The notes: generated from the sequence alone by a model not told the origin. Numbered from the stretch's first letter, positions 7,954 to 17,621 are shown. The stretch: DNA of 64,000 nucleotides from Streptomyces sp. JB150 (GCF_011193355.1 NZ_CP049780.1:2580556-2644555); one strand, 5' to 3'. A program made the numbers and translations.

Positions 7954-9285
7954 ATGAGCGTCACGGGAACCTCCGGTCCGGTCATGGACAGGGACGAGGT
8001 AGACCGGGCGCTGGCGCGGCTCGGCGCCGAGCACGAGGCCATCGAGACCTCACTGCTCGCCCTCCAGGACCACGCGGGCCGCCGCCTGCTGGAGGGCGCC
8101 GAACTGACGGGCGTCACCAAGGAGCGCTGGGCGGCGACGGAGGCGTCGATCAGCCTGCTGTGGACGTGCTTCGACGCCTACACGGACGCGTTGCGCACCG
8201 CCCGCGAGATCCGCGCCCGCCGCCGCTGGTCCAGCCGCGAGGACCTGGTGGCCCTGACGGAGCTGCTGCGCGGCGAGTCCGTCACGGTCGCGGGCGGCGA
8301 GGCGGCCCGCCTCAGCACCCGCTACTCCCTGGCCGCGCTCGTGGACCGGATGAACGAGCTGTACGCGGCCTCGCTGGACATGGTGGTGGCCGCCGACGCG
8401 GTCTGGTCGGCGCTGCCCGCCCGGATCGACCTCCTGGCCGCCGAGCTGCAACGCACCCGCACCCTGGCCCACTCGGTGGGCGTCCGCCCCGGCGAGCACC
8501 CGGCGGGCGACGACCTGGAGCGCATCACCCGCACTCTGACGGCCCTGCGCGCGCAGGTGATCTCCGACCCGCTGGCCTTCTGGCGGCCCGCCGAGGGCAG
8601 CAGCGCGCCCGGCGGCGGCAAACCGGACACCACGGTGTACGACCGGGAGGCGCGCGCCCTGGAGGACGTGCGCCGGGAGATCGACGCGGTCCTCACCGTC
8701 CGGCAGGACGCGGAACAGCGCCTGATCAGGCTGCGGGACGTGCTCTCGCGCGCGGACCGCACCTTCGCCGAGGCCCGCATCGCGCGCGGGGAGGTCCTGG
8801 CGAAGATCGCCGCGACGGAGGTCCCGGTGGTCAGCGGCCCGCCGACCGTGCTGCAGGAGCAGCTGGCGACCGCCGCCGAGTACCGCAGGACCGCGCAGTG
8901 GCACCGTCTCTCCCCGCTCCTGGAGTCCCTGGAGCAGAAGGCGGAGGACGAACTGCTGCGCGCCCGCGAGTCGCTGACGGCGGTCACCGCGCCGCTCGCG
9001 GTCCGCGCGGAGCTGCGCGGCCGGCTCGACGCGTACAAGGCGAAGGTGGCCCGGCACGGCCTGGCGGAGGACCCGCTGCTGGTGGAGCGGTACGACGCGG
9101 CGCGCCGCATGCTGTGGAGCGCGCCCTGCGACCTGCGGGTCGCCGAGCAGGCGGTGCTGCGCTACCAGCAGGCGGTGGCGGAACTCCTCGGCACCCCGCG
9201 GATCCCGTCGCAGGGCGGCCCCGCGCAGGATGCCGCGCCGCACGGCCGCGAAGCGGGGACACACAGGGGGGATTCCTCGGCATGA
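7954..9285 (+). CDS. Helical, coiled-coil-rich protein of unknown function in PknG cluster
   Basis: This 443-residue soluble protein is almost entirely alpha-helical by composition, rich in Ala, Arg, Glu and Leu, with coiled-coil-like stretches around residues 20-110 and 225-330. There is no signal peptide, membrane helix or catalytic motif. It begins ATGAGC after GCGAGAGGTG and ends with its TGA overlapping the PknG start as ATGA (9282-9285), so its translation is coupled to the kinase. The position between the membrane sensor and the kinase suggests a scaffold or adaptor. Not a family I recognise by name. Confidence 0.75.
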   Translation: MSVTGTSGPVMDRDEVDRALARLGAEHEAIETSLLALQDHAGRRLLEGAELTGVTKERWAATEASISLLWTCFDAYTDALRTAREIRARRRWSSREDLVALTELLRGESVTVAGGEAARLSTRYSLAALVDRMNELYAASLDMVVAADAVWSALPARIDLLAAELQRTRTLAHSVGVRPGEHPAGDDLERITRTLTALRAQVISDPLAFWRPAEGSSAPGGGKPDTTVYDREARALEDVRREIDAVLTVRQDAEQRLIRLRDVLSRADRTFAEARIARGEVLAKIAATEVPVVSGPPTVLQEQLATAAEYRRTAQWHRLSPLLESLEQKAEDELLRARESLTAVTAPLAVRAELRGRLDAYKAKVARHGLAEDPLLVERYDAARRMLWSAPCDLRVAEQAVLRYQQAVAELLGTPRIPSQGGPAQDAAPHGREAGTHRGDSSA

Positions 9286-11870
9286 CCGGAACACCGAGCA
9301 CCTGTCAGCGCCCCGGCTGCGGCGGCGCGTACGAGGACGTCGGCGGCGGCGAGCTGTACTGCGACACCTGCGGGCTCGCCCCGGTGGTGTCGCCGACCGG
9401 CTCGGTCGGCTCGCCGCCCACCGGGGTGACCGGCGGCGGCAACGCCCCGGCGGGCAGCCGCAGCGCCCGCTCGGCCGGCGGCCGGGGCGGCTCCCGCACG
9501 TCGGCGCGGTCGTCGGCGCAGTCGGCGCGGTCGTCGGCGCAGTCGGCGCGGTCGTCGGCGGGGTCGTCGCGGTCGGCGCAGTCGTCGCCGTCGTCGAGGT
9601 CACGCCGCTCGGTCTCGGGCCGCCTGTCGCGTTCCGTGCCGGGCAGCGCCTCCAACCGCTCGGTGTCGGTGCGGGGTTCGGCCTCCGGGTCCACCTCCAG
9701 CGGGCGGGGGCGGCTGGGCGCGGGCCTGGTGCAGGTCCCGCAGGTGCCGCGGCCCGACCCGCGCGCGATGGTGCTGGCGAACCCGGAGGTGCCGGAGCGC
9801 AAGCGGTTCTGCTCCCGCGCCGACTGCGGTGCCCCGGTGGGCCGTTCGCGGGGCGACCGTCCGGGCCGCACGGAGGGCTTCTGCACCAAGTGCGGCCACC
9901 CGTACTCGTTCGTGCCCAAGCTGCGCGCGGGCGACATCGTGCACGGCCAGTACGAGGTGGCGGGCTGCCTCGCGCACGGGGGCCTGGGCTGGATCTACCT
10001 CGCCGTGGACCGCGCGGTCGCCGACCGCTGGGTGGTCCTCAAGGGCCTGCTGGACACCGGCGACCAGGACGCGATGGCGGCGGCGATCTCCGAGCGCCGC
10101 TTCCTCGCGGAGATCGAGCACGCCAACATCGTGCGGATCTACAACTTCGTCGAGCACCTGGACCAGCGCACCGGCTCCCTCGACGGCTACATCGTCATGG
10201 AGTACGTCGGCGGCAAGTCCCTCAAGGAGATCGCCAACGCCCGCCGCACCCCCGACGGCCGCCGCGACCCGCTGCCGGTCGAACAGGCCTGCGCGTACGG
10301 CATCGAGGCCCTGGAGGCCCTCGGCCACCTCCACAGCCGCAACCTGCTCTACTGCGACTTCAAGGTCGACAACGCCATCCAGACCGAGGACCAGCTCAAG
10401 CTGATCGACATGGGCGCGGTGCGCCGCATGGACGACGACGAGTCCGCGATCTACGGCACGGTCGGCTACCAGGCGCCCGAGGTCGCCGAGACGGGCCCGT
10501 CGGTGGCGTCCGACCTGTACACGGTGGGCCGCACCCTCGCCGTCCTCACCCTCGACTTCCAGGGCTACACCAACGTCTACGCCGACTCGCTGCCCGACCC
10601 CGACACCATCGAGGTCTTCCGGCGGTACGAGTCCTTCTACCGCCTCCTGGTCCGCGCCACGGACCCGGACCCGGACCGCAGGTTCACCTCCGCGCAGGAG
10701 ATGGCGGAGCAGCTGACGGGTGTGCTGCGCGAGGTCGTCTCCCTCCAGACCGGGCGGGCCCGCCCGGCGCTGTCGACGCTGTTCGGCCCGGAACTGCGGG
10801 CCACCGACACGGAGTTGTTCCCGCCGCCGGCCGGGGAGGTGTCGCGTCTGGGGGCGCGCCCGACCGGCCCGCGCGCCGCCGCGCCGCCGCCCCCGCTCCC
10901 GCCCGTCCCGGGGGGTACGCCGTCCCTGGTCAGGCCGGTGCCGACGGCCGCCGCCGCGCTCGCGCTGCCCGTCCCGCACGTGGACCCCGCCGACCCCAAC
11001 GCCGGGTTCCTGGCCGGTCTGCTGACGTCCGCGTCGGCCGAGCTGATCGCCGCGCTGACCGCCGTACCGGCGCAGTCGGCGGAGACCAGGCTGCGGCAGG
11101 TGCGCGCGTGGCTGGAGAGCGGGGACACGGCGACCGCGCTGACCGTGCTGGCCGCGCTGGAGGAGGAGCGCCCCGACGACTGGCGGGTGGTCTGGTACCG
11201 GGGCGTCGCCTCGCTGGTGACCGGCGACCACGAGGGCGCGGCGCTCGCCTTCGACGCGATCTACGACGCGTTCCCCGGTGAGACGGCGCCCAAGCTGGCC
11301 CTCGGCCTGTGCGCGGAGGTGCTGGGCCAGCTGGACAACGCCGCCGAGTACTACCGCCTGGTGTGGTCGACCGATCCGAGCTGTGTGAGCGCCGCGTTCG
11401 ACCTGGCCCGCGTCCAGCTCGCCGCCGGCGACCGGCGGGCCGCCGTCCGCACGCTGGAGTCGGTCCCGGAGGCGTCCATCCACTACACGGCCGCCCGCGT
11501 GGCCGCGGTCCGGGCCCGGCTGCGGCAGCGCACGGCCACCGCCGCCGACGTACCCTTCCTGGAGGACCTGACGGCCGCCGCGGGGCAGGTCGAGGCGCTC
11601 GACGCGTACGGTCTGGACCCGACGCGGCGCGAGCAGTTGGCCACGGAAGTGCTCGGCAGCGCGTTGGACTGGATACTCTCCGGGGGCCAGGGTTCCGTCC
11701 CTCCCGCCGCTGGGGGACGGACGCTGCTCGGCAGCGACCTGGACGAACGGGGCCTGCGCTTCGGGCTGGAACGTTCGTACCGCACGCTGGCACGGCTGGC
11801 GCGGAGCGGCGAGGAGAGGATCGACCTGGTGGAACGTGCCAATCGTTACCGCCCCCGGACGTGGGTGTAG
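9282..11870 (+). CDS. pknG: PknG-type serine/threonine protein kinase with zinc ribbon and TPR domain
   Basis: An 862-residue soluble kinase. N-terminal zinc ribbon (CQRPGCGG...CDTCG), a Ser/Arg-rich linker with a 21-base tandem repeat, then a second cysteine pair set (CSRADCG, CTKCGHPY), as in the rubredoxin-like module of mycobacterial PknG. The kinase domain has the glycine-rich AHGGLGWIYLAVD, Lys254 in VVLKG, catalytic Asp359 in YCDFKVDN and the metal Asp376 in LIDMGAVRR (DMG instead of DFG). After about residue 490 comes a Pro-rich linker and a helical TPR region. PknG controls the 2-oxoglutarate node through FHA proteins in mycobacteria. The start overlaps the upstream stop. Regulation by the GlnH/GlnX pair is inferred. 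Confidence 0.9.
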   Translation: MTGTPSTCQRPGCGGAYEDVGGGELYCDTCGLAPVVSPTGSVGSPPTGVTGGGNAPAGSRSARSAGGRGGSRTSARSSAQSARSSAQSARSSAGSSRSAQSSPSSRSRRSVSGRLSRSVPGSASNRSVSVRGSASGSTSSGRGRLGAGLVQVPQVPRPDPRAMVLANPEVPERKRFCSRADCGAPVGRSRGDRPGRTEGFCTKCGHPYSFVPKLRAGDIVHGQYEVAGCLAHGGLGWIYLAVDRAVADRWVVLKGLLDTGDQDAMAAAISERRFLAEIEHANIVRIYNFVEHLDQRTGSLDGYIVMEYVGGKSLKEIANARRTPDGRRDPLPVEQACAYGIEALEALGHLHSRNLLYCDFKVDNAIQTEDQLKLIDMGAVRRMDDDESAIYGTVGYQAPEVAETGPSVASDLYTVGRTLAVLTLDFQGYTNVYADSLPDPDTIEVFRRYESFYRLLVRATDPDPDRRFTSAQEMAEQLTGVLREVVSLQTGRARPALSTLFGPELRATDTELFPPPAGEVSRLGARPTGPRAAAPPPPLPPVPGGTPSLVRPVPTAAAALALPVPHVDPADPNAGFLAGLLTSASAELIAALTAVPAQSAETRLRQVRAWLESGDTATALTVLAALEEERPDDWRVVWYRGVASLVTGDHEGAALAFDAIYDAFPGETAPKLALGLCAEVLGQLDNAAEYYRLVWSTDPSCVSAAFDLARVQLAAGDRRAAVRTLESVPEASIHYTAARVAAVRARLRQRTATAADVPFLEDLTAAAGQVEALDAYGLDPTRREQLATEVLGSALDWILSGGQGSVPPAAGGRTLLGSDLDERGLRFGLERSYRTLARLARSGEERIDLVERANRYRPRTWV
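9501..9562 (+). repeat. 21-bp in-frame tandem repeat in the PknG linker
   Basis: Three near-perfect copies of a 21-base unit beginning tcggcgcggtcg encode SARSSAQ, SARSSAQ, SARSSAG in the serine-rich linker between the two cysteine clusters of PknG. Being in frame, copy-number changes would alter linker length only. The linker offers many Ser residues that could be autophosphorylated. Confidence 0.8.
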
Positions 11871-11873
11871 TTG

Positions 11874-13478
11874 ATGTCGCAGATGCCGCCCCGGCAGGCC
11901 GCCGTGACGCAGTGCCCGAGCTGCGCGGAACCGCTGGAACAGGGGGACCGTTTCTGCGGTGCCTGCGGATACGACCTGTCGGCCGTACCGCCACGCCCGC
12001 GTGAGGTCCCGCCGCCGGCCGTACCCGCACCGCCGGGACTCGCCGGCACCTCGCTGCCTCCGGGGTACGCCCCGCAGCCCGGCGCGGAGGCCACGCTGCC
12101 GCCGGAGTACGGCCAGGCACCGGCCGCCCACCCCGCCACCCCCGTCGTACCCGCGCCCGCGCCCCCGCCCGCGCCGTACGCCAACGGCCCGATGCCGTAC
12201 GGGAACACGCCGCCCCCGCCCTCCGTCCCGGCGCCCCCGGCCCCCCCGGCTCCCCCGGCTCCCCCGGCCCCGCCCGCACCCCCGGCGCACGCCCCGGCGT
12301 CTCCGGCGCCCGACGCGCCCCCGTACGCGCCCGCGCCCGCCCCGGCCCCCGGCGTCCGCTTCGCCCTGCGCGCCACGGACCGGTCCGGCGAGTCCGGCAC
12401 GCCGGCCCCCCTCCACGGACCGGCCGGTACCCCCGCGCCCGAGCCGGCCGTGCCCGCCGCGCCCGCCGCGCCCGCCGCGCCCGCCGCGGCCGACGAGTAC
12501 CCGCTCCAGGCCCCGGACCCGCGGATCGCGGAACGCGCCGCCGCCGCGCCGCCCGCCGGCCCCGCCCGGCTCTGCGTCGCCTGCCGGGCCGGCCGGGTCG
12601 ACGACGACGGCTACTGCGAGAACTGCGGCCACGCCCAGCCCCGCGAACGCGACCACCTGGAGGAGGAGTCCGGCCCCGTCGCCGCCGTCAGCGACCGCGG
12701 CCTGCGCCACCACCGCAACGAGGACGCGTTCGCCATCGGCACCACCGCGCTGCCCGACGGGTCCCCCGCCGCCGTGGCGGTCGTCTGCGACGGCGTGTCC
12801 TCGGCGACCCGCCCGGACGACGCCTCCCTCGCCGCGTCCCGCGCGGCGAGCGCCGCGCTGCTCGCCGCGCTGCCGCACGGCACCCACCCCCAGCAGGCCA
12901 TGCACGAGGCGATCGTCGCCGCCTCGCAGGCGGTGAACGCCCTGGCCCACGAGCCCGCCACGGCCCGCGAGCACGCCCCGCACCAGAACGCCCCGGCGTG
13001 CACCCTGGTCGGCGCGGTGGTGACGAACGGTCTGCTGGTGGTCGGCTGGGTCGGCGACAGCCGCGCCTACTGGGTCCCCCTGGACCGCACCGCGCCCGCG
13101 GCCCGCCTCACCGAGGACGACTCCTGGGCCGCGCAGATGGTCGCCGCGGGCCTGATGAACGAGGCCGAGGCGTACGCCGACGAGCGCGCCCACGCGATCA
13201 CCGGCTGGCTCGGCGCGGACGCCTACGAACTGGAGCCGCACACCGCCTCGTTCAAGCCGGACCGCCCCGGTGTCGTGATCGTCTGCACGGACGGCCTGTG
13301 GAACTACGCGGAGGCCGCCGAGGAGATGGCCGGCGTCCTCCCGCCCGACGCCGCCGACCGGCCGCTGCACAGCGCCCGCGTCCTGGTCGGGCACGCGCTC
13401 GACGGCGGGGGCCACGACAACGTAACAGTGGCCGTCCTGCCGTTCCCCGCCCCGCCGCAAGGGGCAGGATCCGCCTGA
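11874..13478 (+). CDS. PP2C-type protein phosphatase with two zinc ribbons
   Basis: A 534-residue cytoplasmic protein. Zinc ribbon 1 at the N-terminus (CPSCAEPLEQ...CGACG), about 150 residues of Pro/Ala-rich linker, zinc ribbon 2 (CVACRAGRVDDDGYCENCG), then a PP2C catalytic domain from about residue 260: RNEDAFAIG, VVCDGVSSATRPDD, VGWVGDSRAYW, ICTDGLWNY and GGHDNVTVAV, holding the metal-binding aspartates. It should remove phosphates placed by the adjacent PknG-type kinase. ATG 11874 is used; the frame also allows TTG 11871. It lies 3 bases after the kinase stop, so the two are cotranscribed. Confidence 0.88.
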   Translation: MSQMPPRQAAVTQCPSCAEPLEQGDRFCGACGYDLSAVPPRPREVPPPAVPAPPGLAGTSLPPGYAPQPGAEATLPPEYGQAPAAHPATPVVPAPAPPPAPYANGPMPYGNTPPPPSVPAPPAPPAPPAPPAPPAPPAHAPASPAPDAPPYAPAPAPAPGVRFALRATDRSGESGTPAPLHGPAGTPAPEPAVPAAPAAPAAPAAADEYPLQAPDPRIAERAAAAPPAGPARLCVACRAGRVDDDGYCENCGHAQPRERDHLEEESGPVAAVSDRGLRHHRNEDAFAIGTTALPDGSPAAVAVVCDGVSSATRPDDASLAASRAASAALLAALPHGTHPQQAMHEAIVAASQAVNALAHEPATAREHAPHQNAPACTLVGAVVTNGLLVVGWVGDSRAYWVPLDRTAPAARLTEDDSWAAQMVAAGLMNEAEAYADERAHAITGWLGADAYELEPHTASFKPDRPGVVIVCTDGLWNYAEAAEEMAGVLPPDAADRPLHSARVLVGHALDGGGHDNVTVAVLPFPAPPQGAGSA

Positions 13479-13522
13479 GGCGTCGGGCGACACGGAAAAG
13501 CCGCGCGCGACGGGGAAGCCTC

Positions 13523-13548
13523 GCCGGACCGGAGGGGACCGGTCCGGC
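13523..13548 (+). terminator. GC-rich hairpin between phosphatase and VWA genes
   Basis: A perfect 10-base stem (gccggaccgg with its complement) around the 6-base loop agggga in the 120-base gap. No T-run follows, as is usual in Streptomyces. It could act as a partial terminator or an mRNA-stability element that sets the level of the VWA and FHA genes below that of the kinase/phosphatase genes. Confidence 0.45.
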
Positions 13549-13598
13549 CACAGCCGTGACCCCGCTCCGGCGGGGCACCAAGGGGGAGTCGAGTACGC

Positions 13599-14945
13599 AT
13601 GGCCAGACTGTCGAAGTCGAACGTGCCCCGGTTCTCGGTGGACGTGTACCAGAACGAGTTCCTCCCGGAGGGCGGCCGGGAGGTCAACGCGATCGTCACG
13701 GTGACCGCGACCGGCGGCGGCACCCTCGGCAGCGCCGTCACCGCACCGCAGGTGTACGCGCCCGGCCAGGGCCCGTCCGCCGCCGTGGCGATCATGGTCG
13801 ACTGCTCGGGGTCGATGGACTACCCGCCGGCCAAGATGCGCAACGCCCGGGACGCGACCGCCGCCGCGATCGACACCCTGCGCGACGGCGTGCACTTCGC
13901 GGTGATCGGCGGCACCCATGTGGCCAAGGAGGTCTATCCGGGCGGCGGGCGGCTCGCGACCGCGAGCCCCACCACCCGGGAACAGGCCAAGCAGGCGCTG
14001 CGCAGGCTGAGCGCGGGCGGCGGCACCGCCATCGGCACCTGGCTGCGCCTCGCCGACCGGCTGCTGTCCTCCGCGGACGTGGCCATCCGGCACGGCATCC
14101 TGCTCACCGACGGCCGCAACGAACACGAGTCGCCGGAGGACCTGAAGGCCTCCCTGGACGCCTGCGCCGGACGTTTCACCTGTGACGCGCGCGGCGTCGG
14201 CACCGACTGGGAAGTGAAAGAAGTCACAGGCATCGCCTCGGCGCTGCTCGGCAGCGCCGACATCGTCGCCGATCCGGCCGCTCTCGCCGCCGACTTCACG
14301 CGGATGATGGAGACGGCGATGGGCAAGGAGGTCGCGGACGTCGCGCTGCGGCTGTGGACGCCGGTCGGCACGACCATCACGTTCGTCAAGCAGGTGGCGC
14401 CCACGGTCGAGGACCTGACCGGCCGCCGCACCGAGGCCGGCCCGCGCGCCGGTGACTACCCCACCGGTTCCTGGGGGGACGAGTCCCGTGACTACCACCT
14501 CTGCGTGGAGGTTCCCGCCGCGGACCTCGGCCAGGAGATGCTGGCGGCGCGGGTCTCGCTGGTGATCCCGCAGCCCGACGGCGGCGCGCACAACCTCGGC
14601 GCCCAGGGTCTCGTACGGGCCGTGTGGACCGACGACATGGCCGCGTCGACGTCGATCAACCCCCAGGTCGCCCACTACACCGGGCAGGCCGAACTCGCCC
14701 AGGTCATCCAGGAAGGGCTCGATCTGCGCAAATCCGGAGACATCGATGGAGCAACGGCCAAACTGGGGCGCGCCGTTCAGCTCGCCGGCGCCTCGGGGAA
14801 CGCGGATACTGCGAAACTGCTTGCGAAGGTGGTGGACGTGGTCGACGCCGCGACAGGTACTGTGCGACTGAAGGCGAAGGTCGCGGAGGCCGACGAGATG
14901 ACTCTCGAGACTCGGTCCACCAAGACTGTTCGTGTAAAGAAGTGA
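13599..14945 (+). CDS. VWA-domain protein of the PknG cluster
   Basis: A 448-residue protein with a von Willebrand factor A domain from about residue 55: [11 protein letters not shown] carries the MIDAS DxSxS motif, followed by [12 protein letters not shown] (the conserved Thr region) and [11 protein letters not shown]. Downstream is a beta-rich region and a helical tail around [25 protein letters not shown]-like. No signal peptide, so it acts in the cytoplasm. AGGGGGAG at 13581-13588 supports the ATG. VWA proteins usually act as metal-dependent scaffolds; here it may hold the phosphatase, kinase or FHA protein together. Same strand as its neighbours on both sides. Confidence 0.88.
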   Translation: MARLSKSNVPRFSVDVYQNEFLPEGGREVNAIVTVTATGGGTLGSAVTAPQVYAPGQGPSAAVAIMVDCSGSMDYPPAKMRNARDATAAAIDTLRDGVHFAVIGGTHVAKEVYPGGGRLATASPTTREQAKQALRRLSAGGGTAIGTWLRLADRLLSSADVAIRHGILLTDGRNEHESPEDLKASLDACAGRFTCDARGVGTDWEVKEVTGIASALLGSADIVADPAALAADFTRMMETAMGKEVADVALRLWTPVGTTITFVKQVAPTVEDLTGRRTEAGPRAGDYPTGSWGDESRDYHLCVEVPAADLGQEMLAARVSLVIPQPDGGAHNLGAQGLVRAVWTDDMAASTSINPQVAHYTGQAELAQVIQEGLDLRKSGDIDGATAKLGRAVQLAGASGNADTAKLLAKVVDVVDAATGTVRLKAKVAEADEMTLETRSTKTVRVKK

Positions 14946-15027
14946 CGTAAACAGGAACGAGCCTGACCCCTTGGGGTTGGAGAAATCCGGTCGAAGCGAC
15001 CGGAAAAGGAGAGGGGGAAGCGCCGAC

Positions 15028-16491
15028 ATGCCGACCTGCCCGAACGGACACCAGTCGGGTTCCGACGACTGGTGCGAGGTCTGCGGTCACCGCATGGCCG
15101 GAGCCGTGCCCCCGCCCCCGCCTCCGCCGCCGCCCGGCGGTGGCGGATACGGCTTCCCGCCGCCCGCGCCCGGCGCGACCGGCCGGCCGGCCGCCGCGCC
15201 CAGCCCGCAGCCGGAGCTGTGCCCGCAGTGCCGCACGCCCCGCGAGGGCGGCGCGCCGTTCTGCGAGGAGTGCCGGTGGAACTTCCTGACCAACACCGCG
15301 ACCTCGTACACCCCGGCCGCGCCGTCCCCCCCGCGCCCGCCGGCACCCGGCCCCGGCCAGGGCCCGGGCCCCGACCCGCGCTTCCAGCGGCCGCCCGGCC
15401 CGCCGTCGTACGGCGGCACGGACCAGTACGAGTACCAGGGCTCCCGCCCGTCACAGGTGAACCGTCCCGCGGAACCGATCCCTCCGGGCGGCCCCGGCTT
15501 CGGCGGTGAGCCCGGTGGCCCCGGCGGACACGGCGCTCCCGGCATGCCGCCCAGGCCCGGCGGACCCGGTGGTCCCGGTGGACCCGGTGGACCCGGTGGT
15601 CCCGGTGGTCCCGGCGGCTTCCCCGGCCCCGGCGGCGGTCCGGGTCAGCCCGGCGGCCCCTTCGGCGAGCGCCCCGGCGGTCCCTCCCCCGTGCCCGGCC
15701 AGGCGGGTCCGCCGCCCGGTTACGGCGCGGACCCCTCGCGTCCGGTCCCTCCGCCGCCCGGCCCGCCCGGCGGCCCCGGTGGTCCGGGCGGTCCCGGTGC
15801 GCCGGGTGGCGCCCCGCAGGCCTTCCACCGGCCGGGCCCCGGTGGTCCCGGCGGCCCCGGTGGTCCGGGCGGTCCCGGTGCCCCCGGCGGCCCGTCCTAC
15901 GGCGGCGGTGACGACTGGGTGCTCTCCCCGCCGTCCACCGGCCCCGGCGGCCCCCACGGCCACGGCGGGCCCCAGACCCACGGCGGCCCCGGCGGCCCGG
16001 GTGCCCCCGCGCAGCCCGGCGGCGGCTACGGCTACCCGCACCCCGGCGCGAACCAGGCCCCGCCGCCGCCCGCCCCGCAGGGCCCGGCGACCTGGACGGC
16101 GACGATCGGCCCGGACCGCGAGTACTTCATGGCGATGATGCAGCGCTCCGGCCCCGAGGCCGCGGGCCTGAACCTGCCCGCGTACTCACCGGAGCAGCGG
16201 CGCACCCTCACCGGCAACCAGGTCACCATCGGCCGCCGCCGCCACTCCACCGGCGACACCCCCGACATCGACCTGTCGGTGCCGCCGGAGGACCCGGGTG
16301 TCTCGCACCAGCACGCGGTGCTGGTCCAGCAGCCGGACGGCAGCTGGGCGATCGTCGACCAGAACTCGACCAACGGCACCACGGTCAACGGCGCCGAGGA
16401 GCCGATCCAGCCGTTCGTGCCGGTGCCGCTCCAGGACGGCGACCGGGTGCACGTGGGCGCCTGGACGACGATCACCATCCGCCGCGGCTGA
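15028..16491 (+). CDS. FHA-domain protein with zinc ribbons and collagen-like linker
   Basis: A 487-residue protein. Two short zinc ribbons at the N-terminus ([17 protein letters not shown] and [11 protein letters not shown]...CEEC), then about 270 residues dominated by GPGGPGG repeats, and a C-terminal FHA phosphothreonine-binding domain from about residue 405: [32 protein letters not shown]. The start ATG follows GGAGAGGGGG. In mycobacteria the PknG substrate GarA is a small FHA protein; here the FHA domain sits on a much larger scaffold, a likely PknG substrate or reader of phosphorylated partners. The homologous N-terminal phosphorylation motif of GarA (ETTS-like) is not visible. Confidence 0.88.
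   Translation: MPTCPNGHQSGSDDWCEVCGHRMAGAVPPPPPPPPPGGGGYGFPPPAPGATGRPAAAPSPQPELCPQCRTPREGGAPFCEECRWNFLTNTATSYTPAAPSPPRPPAPGPGQGPGPDPRFQRPPGPPSYGGTDQYEYQGSRPSQVNRPAEPIPPGGPGFGGEPGGPGGHGAPGMPPRPGGPGGPGGPGGPGGPGGPGGFPGPGGGPGQPGGPFGERPGGPSPVPGQAGPPPGYGADPSRPVPPPPGPPGGPGGPGGPGAPGGAPQAFHRPGPGGPGGPGGPGGPGAPGGPSYGGGDDWVLSPPSTGPGGPHGHGGPQTHGGPGGPGAPAQPGGGYGYPHPGANQAPPPPAPQGPATWTATIGPDREYFMAMMQRSGPEAAGLNLPAYSPEQRRTLTGNQVTIGRRRHSTGDTPDIDLSVPPEDPGVSHQHAVLVQQPDGSWAIVDQNSTNGTTVNGAEEPIQPFVPVPLQDGDRVHVGAWTTITIRRG
15556..16020 (+). repeat. GPGGPGG-coding low-complexity tract in FHA gene
   Basis: Short imperfect repeats of the type ggcccn ggtggacccggt code for glycine-proline runs, densest at 15556-15650 and 15770-15900. 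The product segment is collagen-like in composition but with many broken Gly-X-Y triplets, so a flexible spacer is more likely than a triple helix. Confidence 0.75.
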
Positions 16492-16521
16492 CCGCCGGGG
16501 CGGACCGCCGGACGGGACGGC

Positions 16522-17508
16522 TCATCCCGGAAGGGGCCAGGCATACGGCCCCTCCGGGTCGTCCAGCCACGCCCACTCCCCCTCGCCGGTGACCGTGATG
16601 CCGTAGCGGTCGCGGCGCGGCCGGCCCTCGCGCTCCCACAGCGCGTACGCCTCCTGCGGGTCGAGGCTGCCGCGGGTCAGCGCGGACAGGAACCGGAACA
16701 GGTCGTCCTCGCGGCCCCGGCGCGGCACGGCGCCCAGCCCCGCCGGCTCGGCATCGCTCGGGCCGGCGCCGCGCAGCGGCACGAAGTAGGCCGGGGAGTC
16801 CAGGAACCGTCCCTCGGCCTGCCCGCCGGCGCCGGCCGTCAGCAGGATCAGGCCGGTGGCGAGCGGGGTGAGGATCCGGCCGCCGGGGCGGCACTGGGCG
16901 AGCCAGGCGCGCGGGATCGTGGGCAGCGCGCAGGTGGCGATGATCCGGTCGAACGGCGCCCGCTGCGGCACTCCGCGCGCGCCGTCCCCGGTGACGACCA
17001 CGGGGTGGTAGCCGGCGGCGTCCAGATGCCGCCGCGCGGACTCGGTGATCTCCGGGTCGAGATCGATGGTGGTGACGAGGTCGCCGTCGCCGAGCCGGTG
17101 CGCGAGCAGGGCCGCGTTGTAGCCGCTGCCGGCGCCGATCTCCAGCACCCGGTCGCCGTCCTCGATCCCGAGCGCGGCCAGCATCAGCGCCATGAGGGAG
17201 GGCTGGCTGCTGGAGGAGAGCAACTGGCCGTCGCGCAGCCGGGTGGCCAGCGGCTCGTCGGCGTACGCGCCCTTCATCCAGCGCTCCCGCGCCCGCGGGT
17301 CGGGGTGTTCGCCCCAGCGGCGTTCGTATCCGCCGAGGACGCCGACGTAGTAGTACGGCACGAACAGGTGCCGCGGCACCGCGGCGAACACCTCCCGCCA
17401 CACCGGGTCCGCGGCCCAGGCGCCGCTCGCCTCGATCTCCCGCACCAGCGCGGCCCGCGCGGAGACGGCGAGTTCCTCCAGGTCCTTGTCGAGAGCGTGG
17501 GCACCCAT
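16522..17508 (-). CDS. Protein-L-isoaspartate O-methyltransferase-like protein
   Basis: A 328-residue SAM-dependent methyltransferase. It shows FVPYYYVGVLGGY, a QLLSSSSQPSLMALML segment typical of the PCMT substrate loop, and motif I VLEIGAGSGYNAALL for SAM, then VVTGDGARGVP and FDRIIATCALPTIPRAWLAQ. PCMTs repair isomerised aspartate; longer actinobacterial versions like this may modify other proteins or peptides. The start ATG 17508 is chosen because upstream sequence adds nothing to the fold, though its GGAGG lies only one base away. It converges with the FHA gene and is divergent from the globin gene. Confidence 0.8.
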   Translation of the reverse strand: MGAHALDKDLEELAVSARAALVREIEASGAWAADPVWREVFAAVPRHLFVPYYYVGVLGGYERRWGEHPDPRARERWMKGAYADEPLATRLRDGQLLSSSSQPSLMALMLAALGIEDGDRVLEIGAGSGYNAALLAHRLGDGDLVTTIDLDPEITESARRHLDAAGYHPVVVTGDGARGVPQRAPFDRIIATCALPTIPRAWLAQCRPGGRILTPLATGLILLTAGAGGQAEGRFLDSPAYFVPLRGAGPSDAEPAGLGAVPRRGREDDLFRFLSALTRGSLDPQEAYALWEREGRPRRDRYGITVTGEGEWAWLDDPEGPYAWPLPG

Positions 17509-17621
17509 ACCTCCACTGTGCTGCGCATCACAGCCAGAGGCGAGCACCCCAGGTGGGGAGGGAGCGGGGGGTCCGCGGGCGGGTCCTAGGCCTTCCGTCC
17601 TCGGTCACGGTGTCTGAGAGC

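Noticed and set aside
9600..15029. Minus-strand open frame of more than 1,800 codons opposite the PknG cluster
   Set aside because: It is the antisense of real genes with clear kinase, PP2C and VWA motifs. Translation is Gly/Arg-rich low complexity. Such frames are expected at this GC content.
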